64,000 bases of DNA. It comes from Seminavis robusta. Its lineage: Eukaryota > Bacillariophyta > Bacillariophyceae > Naviculales > Naviculaceae. Below are positions 23,893 to 34,078 of this stretch, piece after piece. A model generated the notes under the pieces. It searched no databases and was not told the DNA's origin. It saw only the letters and a program-made list of their open reading frames with translations. The stretch is taken from NCBI GenBank assembly GCA_903772945.1, contig CAICTM010000154.1, forward strand, positions 1 to 64,000. The letters are read 5' to 3'. A program made the translations under genes and the position numbers. Every line of letters begins with the position of its first letter. Positions within the stretch are counted from its first letter, which is position 1.

Positions 23893-24318
23893 ATGCCCTT
23901 GGTGAAGATTTTTGCAAGAAGCACTCTCGCAAAGCCGGTTCCCTTGGCCGCCATTCAGTCGAAGCTTTGTGATATATGGGGAACAAAACCCAACACAACC
24001 AAGTTGATCCTGCAACGAGTGGAAGACTGGACCGACGAAAGCTTTCAAGAGGATGTCTATGTAGATATTCGAGCTTATGGTAAGTGAAGATTGGAACATT
24101 GATCCTGACTGACAAGGAGACACAATTGCAGGTCTTGTTCTCACGCCGTGCTTGATTGCACCATGTTCACAGGGAAATCAGAACGAACACGTGAATTTGT
24201 GTTGGATGGTATGAAGCAGGCCCAGGAGGCGTTTCAGCAACATGATTTGATTGCCAATATGCGGCTAGAGACATACGAGGGAGAACGCTATTTCCATGTT
24301 CCGCCAACGTCAAAGTAA
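23893..24318 (+). CDS. Tautomerase/MIF-superfamily-like protein, two exons
   Basis: The exons are 23893-24079 and 24173-24318, giving 110 residues. The intron has 93 bases, with donor G/GTAAGTG and acceptor TTCACAG. The protein starts MPLVKIFAR, so a proline follows the initiator Met, as in 4-oxalocrotonate tautomerase and MIF, where that N-terminal proline is the catalytic base. The rest is compact and conserved-looking: KLCDIWGTKPNTTKLILQRV, EDWTDES, DIRAYGK, then in exon 2 GMKQAQEAF and LETYEGERYFHVPP. Similar small proteins occur in algae and fungi without a known substrate. The start at 23893 was preferred over 23749 because only it exposes the proline and because the upstream part is low-complexity. 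Confidence 0.7.
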
Positions 24319-24585
24319 GGTCCTGATGGCTGGCTAAGCAGAAAGTTCCACCGGATGAGGTTGGCCAGGCGAAGCAACCAGCACAGGCAAGCAAACTCTG
24401 CATCATTGGCGCATTTAATATTAATGAGCTAGCATGTCGATTCATACCGGTTTTGTGGTGCCTTGTATGAAATACATACTGCCGACTCTAGCTGGATGGC
24501 TGAGCTTTGTATATGGGCGTGTATTAAAATAGGGGTTCCAGGTGCTTACAAGCATAAGCGCCAACTGTTAGTGTCATGGGCGCCG
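24319..24585. other. Short convergent intergenic stretch
   Basis: These 267 bases separate two convergent 3' ends, and no gene is seen. Both transcripts must end here. Confidence 0.5.
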
Positions 24586-25485
24586 TCAAGGGGTGCCACC
24601 TTTTCTCTGCGCACTTGCTTCGGAGTGGAGGCCATACCAGTGTGCTCTTGCCGCACGGCCATCATCGTTGATGCTTGACATCATGGCCATGATAAATTGT
24701 AGGTGGTCCGGATCATCATCCTTATTCTTGAGGTATGCTCCATTACGCCGCGCAGTGGCAACTCTGGCGTAGCCACTGCGCATGTAACAACTCGGGGCGA
24801 TTACCGTGATATGCTTGTCTAGGTCAACCCAGCACTGCCCGACAAATGCTTGGGCCTCCATCAAGCCATCAATGGCCAGCATTCTTTTGATTTTTCTGGC
24901 TTTGTGGTCATCCAAAACGTCCATGGCTGTCTTCAACTGTTGCGCTGCTGCTTTCAATCCATCCTTCATGTTACAGACAGCAACAGCTGATTCAATTCGA
25001 CTCTCTAGTAGCCTTTCCTTGGAAGTTTTATTGGCTGCGGAGGTCGGCTTTGCTGTCTTGGTGGGCACCCTTGCACGAGTAGGATTCAGATGGGGGTATG
25101 ACTTTTTCAGCATACTACTCGATGCTGAAGCTTTCTTCTTATGCTGCTGATGCTGCTTTCTATTGGAAGCGGCAGTTCCATTGGCCAAGGAATAAATGAT
25201 ACCGGGAGTTGGACAGAGTATCTCGGCATGCAATTGGACGTGACCTGCACGGTCATTTAAAAAGGCCAGAACCCATGATAAGCCATCAGCTTCAGCTGTT
25301 CTTTCTTCTTTACTGGCCTTGCCATTTCTTAAAACCTCAATCGGCTTCTTCAGTGCCTTCTCGGCTTCGATTAGACCATGACTTGTGTGAGCGAGAGCTT
25401 CATAGGATTCCACCTGAAGGTCAGACGCTCGTCCTCTAATCAGGTCTCGAATATCTTTTGAGCCCGTATCAGTTGATGGTGCCAT
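24586..25485 (-). CDS. Orphan protein with an internal duplication
   Basis: The protein has 299 residues from the ATG at 25485. The frame is open back to 25707, but that part reads as translated leader. I do not recognise a family. Two segments of about 65 residues resemble each other: one around LKKPIEVLRNGKASKEER..ADGLSWVLAF..HAEILCP (residues 40-100), the other around LKTAMDVLDDHKARKIKR..IDGLMEAQAF..HITVIAP (residues 190-250). A basic linker rich in Lys, Ser and Thr lies between them. Both units look helical. There is no signal peptide or membrane span, so a soluble protein is likely, and the lysine-rich linker would fit nuclear location. The gene is convergent with the tautomerase-like gene. 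Confidence 0.65.
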   Translation of the reverse strand: MAPSTDTGSKDIRDLIRGRASDLQVESYEALAHTSHGLIEAEKALKKPIEVLRNGKASKEERTAEADGLSWVLAFLNDRAGHVQLHAEILCPTPGIIYSLANGTAASNRKQHQQHKKKASASSSMLKKSYPHLNPTRARVPTKTAKPTSAANKTSKERLLESRIESAVAVCNMKDGLKAAAQQLKTAMDVLDDHKARKIKRMLAIDGLMEAQAFVGQCWVDLDKHITVIAPSCYMRSGYARVATARRNGAYLKNKDDDPDHLQFIMAMMSSINDDGRAARAHWYGLHSEASAQRKGGTP

Positions 25486-26059
25486 TTCGAAGGGTGTCCT
25501 TGTCCTCCGGCAAATAAACCAGAGTGAATGCAGGTTGCTTTTTGTGATGAATACAGAGTATCGATAATCTAAATTTGTGGGAAGTGTGGAACTGCGAGAA
25601 GATTGCAATCTGGGTTGGAGGGAGAAAAGTGAACCTTCGCCTCCCACTATGCGTTGTGATCGTGCTTCAAGCACGAAATAAACCTTTATAGATACCCCAC
25701 TATTCAAAGTAATAATGATTCGCAGATGTTAAATCCTCCGCCAACATCACCTGACTTCGCCATTGCTCGTCGCCTGGCTCTTTGGAGAGGTCTCTCTTCT
25801 ATTGTCTATTAGCTTTGGAAGCATGGCCAAATGAAGAAAACGTTGCTACCGTTGTACTTCTCTCTTAGCCCATCCCAAGCTTGTCGAAGTATCCTTGATA
25901 AGGTCGCTTATTAGAAGCATTGAGATTGGATCTCTTCGTTAGTGCGGCTTGATTGACAAACAAGGCAGAAGCTGGCGATCTTTTGGAAAAAAGATACCAT
26001 AAGATACCGTATCGAAGAAGTAGAGACCAAGAGAAGGAAAACGAAACGAATAAGCCAAG
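25486..26059. other. Intergenic stretch between divergent genes
   Basis: These 574 bases hold the promoters of the orphan gene on the minus strand and the coiled-coil gene on the plus strand. There are no clear motifs. Overlapping short frames at 25865-26256 on the minus strand are shadows. Confidence 0.5.
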
Positions 26060-26422
26060 ATGGAATCTACGGGTGACAACAAGGAAGACCAGATCACACA
26101 GCTCAAGGCGTACTTGCAGACGATCATGGCAAAGCAAGAAGAACTGAAGAAAGCATTGTCAGTCAAGAACCAGAAAGCAGCTGCAGCTCGACGACTCAGT
26201 ACGCAAATCCAGGGCCAGTCACTGCGTGGTTTGATGGACGTAAGCGACAGCGACAAACACGGGGCGGAGACGCCTGGGATGCAAAAGCGATTGGATGACT
26301 ACTGTCAGAACGTGGAAGAACTCGAGAAGGAATTAGAAGAAACGACAAAGTTGGTCAATCAAGTGACCTTGGCGCTTTCTGTATTGCCGGCGGATAACAC
26401 GAGATGCCACCAATGTGGTTGA
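26060..26422 (+). CDS. Small coiled-coil protein, function unknown
   Basis: The protein has 120 residues, with the start in CCAAGATGGAA. Residues 8-50 (ITQLKAYLQTIMAKQEELKK and onward) and 75-105 (MQKRLDDYCQNVEELEKELE) carry heptad-like spacing of Leu, Ile and Val, so the protein is probably two coiled-coil helices joined by a polar linker. It ends in TRCHQCG, a CxxC pair that could bind a metal or form a disulphide. No family is recognised. Length and composition suit a subunit of a larger assembly. The purine-rich leader and the clean start support a real gene. Confidence 0.6.
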   Translation: MESTGDNKEDQITQLKAYLQTIMAKQEELKKALSVKNQKAAAARRLSTQIQGQSLRGLMDVSDSDKHGAETPGMQKRLDDYCQNVEELEKELEETTKLVNQVTLALSVLPADNTRCHQCG

Positions 26423-27211
26423 ATTGGCACGCTGTGGAATGCCCATCCTGTCCCCAGGATGTGAGCCATCCAGAATAGCTAGCCGAGAACTGACCAAAAG
26501 TTTTGCAACTCTGGAACTTGATTGGCGGAAGAAATGAAATTGTCACATACACTTTCGACCCCGAATCAAATCTCTTATACAATCACACGCGAGCTTCGAT
26601 ATTTTTCAATAGCTCAAACTAATTCAAAACACTTGAGGAGTTCCTCTAGCTAGTCTTATCTGATGCCGTTACCAGCCTAGGAAGCTAATGGAATCGAGAT
26701 ACCGATACATGTACCGGTACCGTATCCTCCCATTAGCAGCCATCAACAGCAGCCATCATCAGCCTTTTGGTCGTGGGTTGAGGTGCTATTGGTATAAACA
26801 TAGACACACAAGACTTCATCTTCATTATTACAATCACAATCAACTCTTTCAATAGGGATGATCCATTTTCGTTCAGCAAACAAAGAGGCAAAACATTAAT
26901 TCTTCTTTGGATAACACAACATTCAAAGGAATAATAAAGCAGCCAAAGCTTAAATCCATGAATGATGTCACCATTTTCGTTCGGCAAACAAAGAGGCAAA
27001 ACATTAATTCTTCTTTGGATAACACAACATTCAAAGGAATAATAAAGCATCCAAAGCTTAAATCCATGAATCATGTCACTCGGAATCGAATTCAATCGAA
27101 AGATACGAAGATACTACGGTCGTAGTACATACATACATACATACAGGAATCTCACCACAAACTCGATAGAGTGAGCAGCGAGAGGTTGCAAAGATAAAAC
27201 AAAAAGCAAGA
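26423..27211. other. Intergenic stretch with a tandem duplication
   Basis: This stretch holds ACCGGTACCG palindromes near 26,713, a two-copy 108-base tandem repeat (26863-27078), and an ACAT microsatellite at about 27127-27145. The promoter of the pirin gene must lie in or just after the repeat. No gene is supported. Confidence 0.6.
26863..27078. repeat. Two near-identical 108-base tandem copies
   Basis: The copies start at 26863 and 26971, both with CCATTTTCGTTC. They differ by very few bases (for example TTCAGC against TTCGGC), so the duplication is recent. It lies about 130 bases upstream of the pirin start and may duplicate promoter sequence. Confidence 0.95.
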
Positions 27212-28447
27212 ATGAAGTACCTTCTCTCCTTGATATTGCTCTTGGGCTCTTGTCAGTCCTTCTCTCTGACAGGTTCAAGGCTTTCGCGTCCTTTCACTAA
27301 GCGTCTGCATCCGCTTTGGTCCGCAACTGATCAACCGGAAATGCCACCATCATCCTCGCTGTTGAAACCAGAAAAACCGGCAGACAGCACTCCACGTCCA
27401 CCATCCAAGCGACGAATTGATTCGGTAGAGCGCTTTGCACGGCTGCCTGTTTGGCCCGTCTGGAATGGAGTCTTTTTGTTTGTCATTTCTCGCATCTTGG
27501 GCAAGGATATAGCGGCCAAGTTGGAAGATGCGATTGGCGGTCGAGTCTGTCCCAATTTCTATCAAGACACGGAAAAGACATCGCCATTTATCATGTTGGT
27601 CCATCATCGACATTCGTTTGCCGCTTGGGATCCTCTGCGATATATCCAGCGCACGTTTTTCCCCGAAGGATTTCCCTCCCATCCGCACAGAGGCTTTATC
27701 ACTGTCACGTACTTTTTGCGAGGTGGTTTTACCCACCGAGATAGTATGGGCGTCCAGCAACGGTACGGGGCCGAAGAGAGACATGACGGCAAACACACAC
27801 AATATCTCATGACGGGATCGGGATTGCTACATGAAGAAATGTTTGATCTGCAAGCCGACAACGCCTTTGGGGTGTCAGGACAAGAACTGTATCAATTGTG
27901 GTTGAACGTACCCGCCAAAAACAAAATGGATTCTCCATTCATTCAGGTTCTGGGTGGCGAGGATGAAACCCCTTCTGTGGTGAACAGTGGAGTCGAGACC
28001 ATTGTCATTGCAGGGACGTATCAAGATCATTCCGCATCTGCACGCCTATTTTCGGAGGTGTCCATATTTCATGTCAAGATGGAACCGACCTCCACATGGA
28101 AGTACACTTTGCCTTCGAGTCATGCCACTGGTATACTCTATATTCGAACTGGATCGGTCTCTGTTGACGACGAAACAGTGGGTCCTCACAATACTATTTA
28201 CTTGACTTCGTTTGGCGATGAAGTAATTGTTACTACGGAAAACGGGGCCGACTTTTTGTTCCTGTCAGGAGCTCCCCTCATGGAACCGGTTGCTGCACAA
28301 GGATCCATGGTTATGAACTCGGCATATGATATCAATGAGGCGTACCAAGATTATCAAGCTGGAAAAATGGGTGCACCTTGGGACCACAAGCTAACCGACA
28401 AGGAATGGAAAGATCATGTCAACCGATATCCTTCCATCTACAGGTAG
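27212..28447 (+). CDS. Pirin-family cupin protein with an N-terminal leader
   Basis: The protein has 411 residues. Residues 1-18 form a signal peptide (KYLLSLILLLGSCQSFSL). The stretch after it is rich in Ser, Arg and Pro, and Phe near the cleavage point recalls the bipartite plastid signal of diatoms, though not in the canonical ASAFAP form. The pirin domain starts near residue 120. HPHRGF supplies His157 and His159, and LLHEEM supplies His207 and Glu209, matching the four iron ligands of human pirin. THRDSMG and MTGSG are further family marks. The C-terminal cupin domain is present. Pirins are iron-containing cupins; some act as quercetinases, others as redox-dependent transcription cofactors. 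About 110 residues precede the domain, longer than in ordinary pirins of about 290 residues. Confidence 0.9.
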   Translation: MKYLLSLILLLGSCQSFSLTGSRLSRPFTKRLHPLWSATDQPEMPPSSSLLKPEKPADSTPRPPSKRRIDSVERFARLPVWPVWNGVFLFVISRILGKDIAAKLEDAIGGRVCPNFYQDTEKTSPFIMLVHHRHSFAAWDPLRYIQRTFFPEGFPSHPHRGFITVTYFLRGGFTHRDSMGVQQRYGAEERHDGKHTQYLMTGSGLLHEEMFDLQADNAFGVSGQELYQLWLNVPAKNKMDSPFIQVLGGEDETPSVVNSGVETIVIAGTYQDHSASARLFSEVSIFHVKMEPTSTWKYTLPSSHATGILYIRTGSVSVDDETVGPHNTIYLTSFGDEVIVTTENGADFLFLSGAPLMEPVAAQGSMVMNSAYDINEAYQDYQAGKMGAPWDHKLTDKEWKDHVNRYPSIYR

Positions 28448-29430
28448 AAGAAGGTCAGCCGCAAGCCGTGCTACAAACAACAATCCTCCAACAAAAGGAC
28501 CTCCAGATTGCAGATGCCCCTCTAGTGCAGGTTTTAGTGAAGATCAAATCAGCAACATCGAGCCATTTGATGCGTAGCTGACGGATCCACATTTGGAAGC
28601 TTGTCGACCGCCGACTAATACCGTCAGACTCCGAGAAACGCGGTAATCATGTCTAGCTAACACGCACATTGGAAATGAAAAGGATTCCTCGAATGCGGGT
28701 TCCCGGTTGCAGTGAATATGTTTTTTGCTAGATTAGATTGTGCTTCTTTTAACTCTTGCCCAACAACCGTTCGGTGTGGAGCAGCGGTAGACCCGGTTGC
28801 CACAATAGTTGTTGTAAGACGTCCGTGAGTCAATTTAGTTGTGTGTAATACTTTGGTTTTCATGGTGGTATCATTCGACCGCACGGTACGGTTGTACCTG
28901 GTGCCGCTACTGGGACAGAGGATGCTACTTTGCCTCTTCTATGTTCGAGTTGGCGGGAAGAAGATCAATCTGAATCGCTTTGGGATCCACACCGACGTAC
29001 ATTTACCGTGTCGTGTAGTTGCGGTACCGGCAGAGGTACAGTGTACCAGCAGCGGTAGCGTTCTACTAGTACTACAGTACGCGCAGTAAGTCTGCACCCA
29101 TCGGGTCGGCGGACCTCAGTTATCCATCGTAAACTTGAATCGTACCCCAGTCAGCCAGCTTATATCCATCTGATGGCACAATCCGTCTGAATGCATCTAT
29201 CGGTATCGTTTGTGGACCAGCGACATCCCATTTGTGATGGATTTGCAAATGGACCCTCGGGAAGCAAAACGATCGTGGTTCTGTTTCCACGCTGCGTTAA
29301 GTCGTGGACGTCGTTTCTCTCGCGGGAACGACTGCCGCCACATTCAACTCGGACTCCCACCGCTCACAAATTATTGAAAGCCAACCACAACAACAGTTGC
29401 TTGACACAATATTGACATTATCTTTTCGCG
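28448..29430. other. Intergenic stretch
   Basis: There is no supported gene in nearly 1 kb. It holds ACGGTACGGTTGTACC-like palindromic stretches near 28,880 and near 29,020-29,080. The frames at 28657-29360 are short and overlap on both strands. Confidence 0.5.
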
Positions 29431-30282
29431 ATGGCATTCAAGCGTCTCTCTAAACACTCCGCTTCTCCTCAGAAGAAAGATGGCCGTCGATTGCGCTCTC
29501 GTGTCCTCAATCGACTTGGCATTACAAGCAACAAGGCCAGAGTGAGCGATGGAGGAATCCCGCCAGCAAAGGTTTCGGAAGAACAAGCCAAGCCGGTAGC
29601 GTTGAAAAGCCCTACCAAGAAAGTGTCGCATCGACGGGTCGTCATTACCCAGTCCAACGTTCGATGTGTTCCTCCCAACGAGCCTTCGTCACCATGCCCT
29701 CGAACATCGTGGGAAGTTGCTATTGCTCAAGACGAGAAGTTTGCGACGCCTCCGCCAATCCCCTCTCGGTCGAAGCCACCACCCTGCCCAACAGCCTACC
29801 CTCGTCTTCCTCATACTTCCATCAGCGTATCATATTCCATGCCGCTACAGGAATTCCAAAGCTATCCAGGCATGCCAAAACCAAAAGAAGAATCAAGCTC
29901 CCGAGTCTGTTTTGCATCCTCAGTCCAAGTCATGGAGATTCCATCTCACGTGCACTACAGCAAACAGGCTCGCGACGCCATGTGGACCAGTCCCAAGGAC
30001 ATTGACCGATTGGCCAAACGCAATGCGTATGAATATTGGGCCGATGGGAAACAATGGGAAGACTGCAAGGAGGAAGACGAGATGCTGGAGTGGAATGGCA
30101 AGCTCTTGCATCCATTTACGTATGAACGCATGCAAAACATGATTGCGCAGACTCGAATGGAGGCAGAGCACGAAAAGGAGGTACAAGAGCATGCAAAGTC
30201 ATCTTTTAGCTTTCGTGAGATGCTATTTGGGCGCAGCCACAAGCAAGACGAATGGTTGGTCGGATGGCAATCATGTCCTTGA
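29431..30282 (+). CDS. Conserved-looking orphan with a proline-rich centre
   Basis: The protein has 283 residues and one exon. Residues 1-40 are strongly basic (KRLSKHS, KKDGRRLRSRVLNR) and could act as a nuclear or membrane-surface signal. Residues 85-150 are Pro/Ser-rich and probably disordered. A compact C-terminal part starts at residue 158: VCFASSVQVMEIPSHVHYSK, then ARDAMWTSPKDIDRLAKRNAYEYW and a Glu-rich helix with TYERMQNMIAQTRMEAEHEK. The pattern of an aromatic strand, then 'IPSH', then a Trp helix followed by RN recurs, as far as I remember, in many diatom proteins of unknown role. No enzyme motif or membrane span is visible. The assignment of function is open; the gene call itself is firm. 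Confidence 0.75.
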   Translation: MAFKRLSKHSASPQKKDGRRLRSRVLNRLGITSNKARVSDGGIPPAKVSEEQAKPVALKSPTKKVSHRRVVITQSNVRCVPPNEPSSPCPRTSWEVAIAQDEKFATPPPIPSRSKPPPCPTAYPRLPHTSISVSYSMPLQEFQSYPGMPKPKEESSSRVCFASSVQVMEIPSHVHYSKQARDAMWTSPKDIDRLAKRNAYEYWADGKQWEDCKEEDEMLEWNGKLLHPFTYERMQNMIAQTRMEAEHEKEVQEHAKSSFSFREMLFGRSHKQDEWLVGWQSCP

Positions 30283-30925
30283 CCACATTTAAAAAAGAAA
30301 AAGCCGCTCAACAGTGGTCTATTGTATGTGCTAAAAATAAAGAAATAGAGCTTCAGTTGCTCCACACATCTCTGCTCTTATTATTAGTTTAGCCCACCCA
30401 TAGATACCATACTTGAGATCCGGTAACCAATTCTGCGCTGCCCCCTCGGTACGGTACGGCGTGATTTTGCCACGAGAAGTCTTGCGTACTTTGGTTTGCT
30501 GCTTCTTGGGTTGAGGCGCAGAGCCTGGTTGTTGTTTGTCGCTCCTTTGCTCGAAGAACCGTCGGCTTGTCGTTTTTGGCTCGCTGCTGGTTGCCTGTGG
30601 AGTTTCTTTCGCTAACTTCGAACAAACTGCTGTGCCCACCTTTGCCCCTCATGCTGGTTGCGACCGACCCATCGAACAAGCCACGGCGGACTTGTGAAGA
30701 GCCATTGCACAACTTTTGAAATGTTTCTCAAACTAGCTGTCCGAGCGCTTGTACTACACACACATGCATGTCGATCACGATACAATACAATACAACAGTC
30801 AATCTTCTATATTTTACTTTTTGTATCGTTTTGTATCACTTCGCATTCGTCGTGTAGTTGGTACATCTACAAAAATCATTTGCATCGACAATACTTGTTT
30901 GCCGACCACAGGTTGTCCTCATGCA
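30283..30925. other. Convergent intergenic stretch
   Basis: This lies between the 3' ends of a plus and a minus gene. An AATAAAG signal near 30,337 may end the plus transcript. Two overlapping minus-strand frames (30331-30712) are discussed among the rejected items. A TACAATACAATACAACA simple repeat lies near 30,780. Confidence 0.5.
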
Positions 30926-31876
30926 TCAACACGTCAATTCGAGTGTGGCAACATTTTCAAATCCACACGATTGGACATCTCCCATCAACTTCCAGTCGGT
31001 ATCGTCCAAGAACTGATCCATCTTGTTTGGATCCAATCCCCACACCCATGGTTCCGCCCCACCGGTGAATCCGTACTTGTGCATGGCCGGCACGACCCAT
31101 CCCACTTCGACGGTTTGTCGACGTTCGTTCCATCCAAAAAAGTCAAACATGACGACACTTCCCTTACTGACACTGGCTTGGACTTGATCAAACAACAATC
31201 CTCGAATCTGTCCTTCTGTCAAGTACATGCTCAATCCTTCGACAATCACAATGGTGGGCAAACTGGGATCGTAACCGGGTTGTTCCTTGAGGACGGTGTC
31301 GAGCCGGATCTTGGTCAAATCGGCCATGACATGTTCCATATTGGACGGTTGACTGCCCAACAACAGAGGTTGTTGTTGCTGTTCATTGTCGTTTTTCTTG
31401 GCGTCGCAGTCTGTGCTGTTGTTGTTATTATTGTTATCCCACACACGCCGCTTGACGCGACTGGTAGCGGGATGATCGACTTCCCAAAAGTTGACACTAC
31501 TGGAGTATTCGCGACACAATCGCAACGCCAGAGTATCGTAGCCGGCTGCCACAACAACGACTTGTTTGCGTTCGGCTGTTTCGTGTTGTTGCAAAAAATC
31601 GCGGACTTGACATTCAATAATGAGTTTGCGAAATCCAATGCCTTCAAAGAATCCGGGATACCAAATGGCCGCAATACATCGGGCCAACTTGGCCACGACG
31701 GGATTGCACAATACCCACGGACAGGTTCCAAAGGGGAGATTGGCAGCGACCAAGACGGCGACTTGGGCGGCGATAATGTTGGGAGGGATGCGGCTGCGAC
31801 CATAGTCATCGCCGCCCAAAAGGAGGACGCAGTAGGCTACCATGACGGCAGTGATGGAAGGCATGTCATCTTTCAT
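30926..31876 (-). CDS. SAM-dependent methyltransferase, leucine carboxymethyltransferase family
   Basis: The protein has 316 residues and one exon. Residues 106-120 (VVVVAAGYDTLALRL) form the glycine-containing SAM loop. Here AAGYDT replaces the more usual GAGxDT, with the first Gly changed to Ala. FWEVDHP (130-136) supplies the acidic residue that binds the ribose. IVEGLSMYLTE and VVMFDFFGW are the later landmarks of the LCM/TIGR00027 group (PF04072). The N-terminal 25 residues are hydrophobic but look like a first helix rather than a clear signal. LCMT1 methylates the C-terminal leucine of PP2A, whereas the wider family includes O-methyltransferases for small molecules; sequence alone does not decide. 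An asparagine run lies near residue 150. Confidence 0.8.
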   Translation of the reverse strand: MKDDMPSITAVMVAYCVLLLGGDDYGRSRIPPNIIAAQVAVLVAANLPFGTCPWVLCNPVVAKLARCIAAIWYPGFFEGIGFRKLIIECQVRDFLQQHETAERKQVVVVAAGYDTLALRLCREYSSSVNFWEVDHPATSRVKRRVWDNNNNNNSTDCDAKKNDNEQQQQPLLLGSQPSNMEHVMADLTKIRLDTVLKEQPGYDPSLPTIVIVEGLSMYLTEGQIRGLLFDQVQASVSKGSVVMFDFFGWNERRQTVEVGWVVPAMHKYGFTGGAEPWVWGLDPNKMDQFLDDTDWKLMGDVQSCGFENVATLELTC

Positions 31877-34078
31877 CTTTCTCTTTGTTTGCTAGTGTTG
31901 ATGAAATTCGGTTGTTGGTTTGTGTGAGTTGGTTTTGTGTGATGGATGTTGCGCAGCGGTTGTTCTATTCGAGAAAAAGTGGCCAGTATTAGTAACGGAA
32001 TCTCCAGGCAAATCCATTGCTGGCATTGTTCGCGAGGAATAGTGCCAAAAATAGCACGACTCGACACAATGACGATAAGTAGAGATCCGGTATGAAGTCA
32101 TCAAACCTTGCTGACGTGAGCCAAGCGTGGCGTTTGGAAGCTTTTGGTTGGCTTGGCTTCTCATCATGCGATGCGAAGATGCGAAGATACGTCTTTTGAA
32201 GCTTTGGTTTATCCGGCAGCGAAGGTCAACATGGGCATGCAGCTGCTTGCCATCAAAACTACACGACTTAGCTTGAAGCTCATCTGTCTCTGTTGCCTGA
32301 TGTACTTGTAACCAGTGAAGTACGTACCGTCGAGGGCATTGGCATTGGCTGGGCAATGCAAAAGGATTCCATTCGATTCTGATTCTGATCCGATCGGACA
32401 ACCAGCACCAATGGATCGATCATGAAGAATCTGTCGACACCTTGGATTGCATTGAATGGCGAGCACCAAGCTAAAGGGCTCGCATAGCGATTGTGTTCTG
32501 AGATCGGAATGAGACCGTGGAGCTCTCTCGAAAATAATGTGTTGCCACTTGAGGGATTCGATTCTTCTTGCGACGACGGTTTCTTTCAATCTGAAACAGG
32601 AAAACCTTGCTCCAGATGAATTAATTCCTAAAATGAGTAGCCGTGTGTCCGATGGAAATGCCACCATGCACTGGAAGCACTGTCAAGGTTTGGGGTATCG
32701 AGGTGGTGGTGGAACCAAGCATCTGGGCAACTACTGTACACAGCTGCATCTCCCATGACAACATTTATTGCTGGGTCAGGAATGCATGAATCTATCTATC
32801 TATCACTGCTTCACTGAAGAGACAAATCCCAACAATCTGCGTCCCTTCCAACATACCGTACGGTACAGGCAAAATCCTCCCAATGCTACGGTACCGTACT
32901 AGTATGCGCTATCTCACAACAACAGCATGCTGGCCATAAATCAAAGCAATTATGTATGATCAATCAGAAGAACACGTTTCTTGGAGATCCGCTGAGTTTT
33001 GTCTTGGCTTCAGCCAAACGATGCTACTATCATAGCTTGGTTGCTCTCAGTTTGCATTTTTATTTATTCCCCATTGGCCCATTGGATAAAAACTCAGCAA
33101 CCATTCATTCAAGAAAACAGGAACAAGCGGTGCCTGATTTATGTTTCCAGAGGCATTCAACCACCACCACCAACTGGATGAGGAGTGACACAAAAAAAGG
33201 TCTCCTGCTTATGCTCTGCTGCTATCAGCCACATACATACATGTTGGATGTAACGTCAAACTTTGCCCGTCATGGTCGATACCTGTGTGAGCATAAAGGA
33301 TATCGGACCGATGGTGGTCTCCACACCACATTTTGTGGAAAACTAGCAATTTTCTCGTAGGCTCGTGCTGGAAGTCATCGCCTGGTGTCCTGGCATCTCT
33401 CATGCTGGTAACGATACAGACCGTTGCATCTCATCATCATCGCTAAGCTCTGGAAACTGTGTTTTTAGTTGCCCTTGAGATAAAAATTTCTTAAAAGATC
33501 ACTACGAAGAAGGCTCATGGGGCTCGAACAAATCCACGCTTGAGCACAGGAAGGCAGTGTAGATTTTGACTTTCCCTCACGGCAGTTGTCGAATCTGAGG
33601 GAGCAAATAAATAGTCCCACAACTTTTGTTCGTTTTCAAGTGGGAGAAAATTGCTTGTCAAGGTGCTGCATCAGAGGAGCCGTTGTCTATCTTGCTCTGG
33701 ATTAATGAAAACCATTTGGCATGTGGATGATAGTAAAAATCTGTTTAATGCTTTGTTTTCTGGCTACAAGCATGGAGTAGCGTTCGATGGCAGCGAAGGA
33801 TCATGACAAAATCCCATCTATAGCCACGAGCAGGGTATGTTGTGCTATCTATACTGTTTAAAATGAATTACAGAAAGGGAGGCTCTTCTCTTGAATTTGT
33901 TCCAAAGTATCTGGCAGCTTCTGCTACGGACTTGATCACTATGACAGCCTGACAGCCTGTGTCCTGCCTTCCCATTCAGTTCCAGCTACCCTAACCACAC
34001 TTTGGCGGCCAACGAGCTCGGAAGCACGCTATGGAGGCATCCAACCACTTGCTGCTAGCCTAGAAAGCTAAGCTAGCT
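31877..34078. other. Long gene-poor stretch
   Basis: These 2.2 kb hold no convincing gene. The minus-strand frames at 31892-32667 and the plus-strand frame at 32956-33360 have no motif, and their amino acid composition looks random. The beginning is the promoter of the methyltransferase gene. A GTACGGTACAG and GGTACCGTAC palindrome cluster lies near 32,860-32,900. The AT-rich middle could hold a non-coding transcript, but nothing shows it. Confidence 0.5.

Noticed and set aside
30331-30712. Minus-strand frames, one of them containing PYRTEGAAQNWLPDLKYG
   Set aside because: That frame looks somewhat protein-like but has no ATG and begins just after a stop; no splice model could be made convincing. 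It may be an exon, but support is too weak.
31892-32667. Minus-strand frames of 152-169 codons
   Set aside because: They overlap each other in different frames and show no domain, signal or biased composition.
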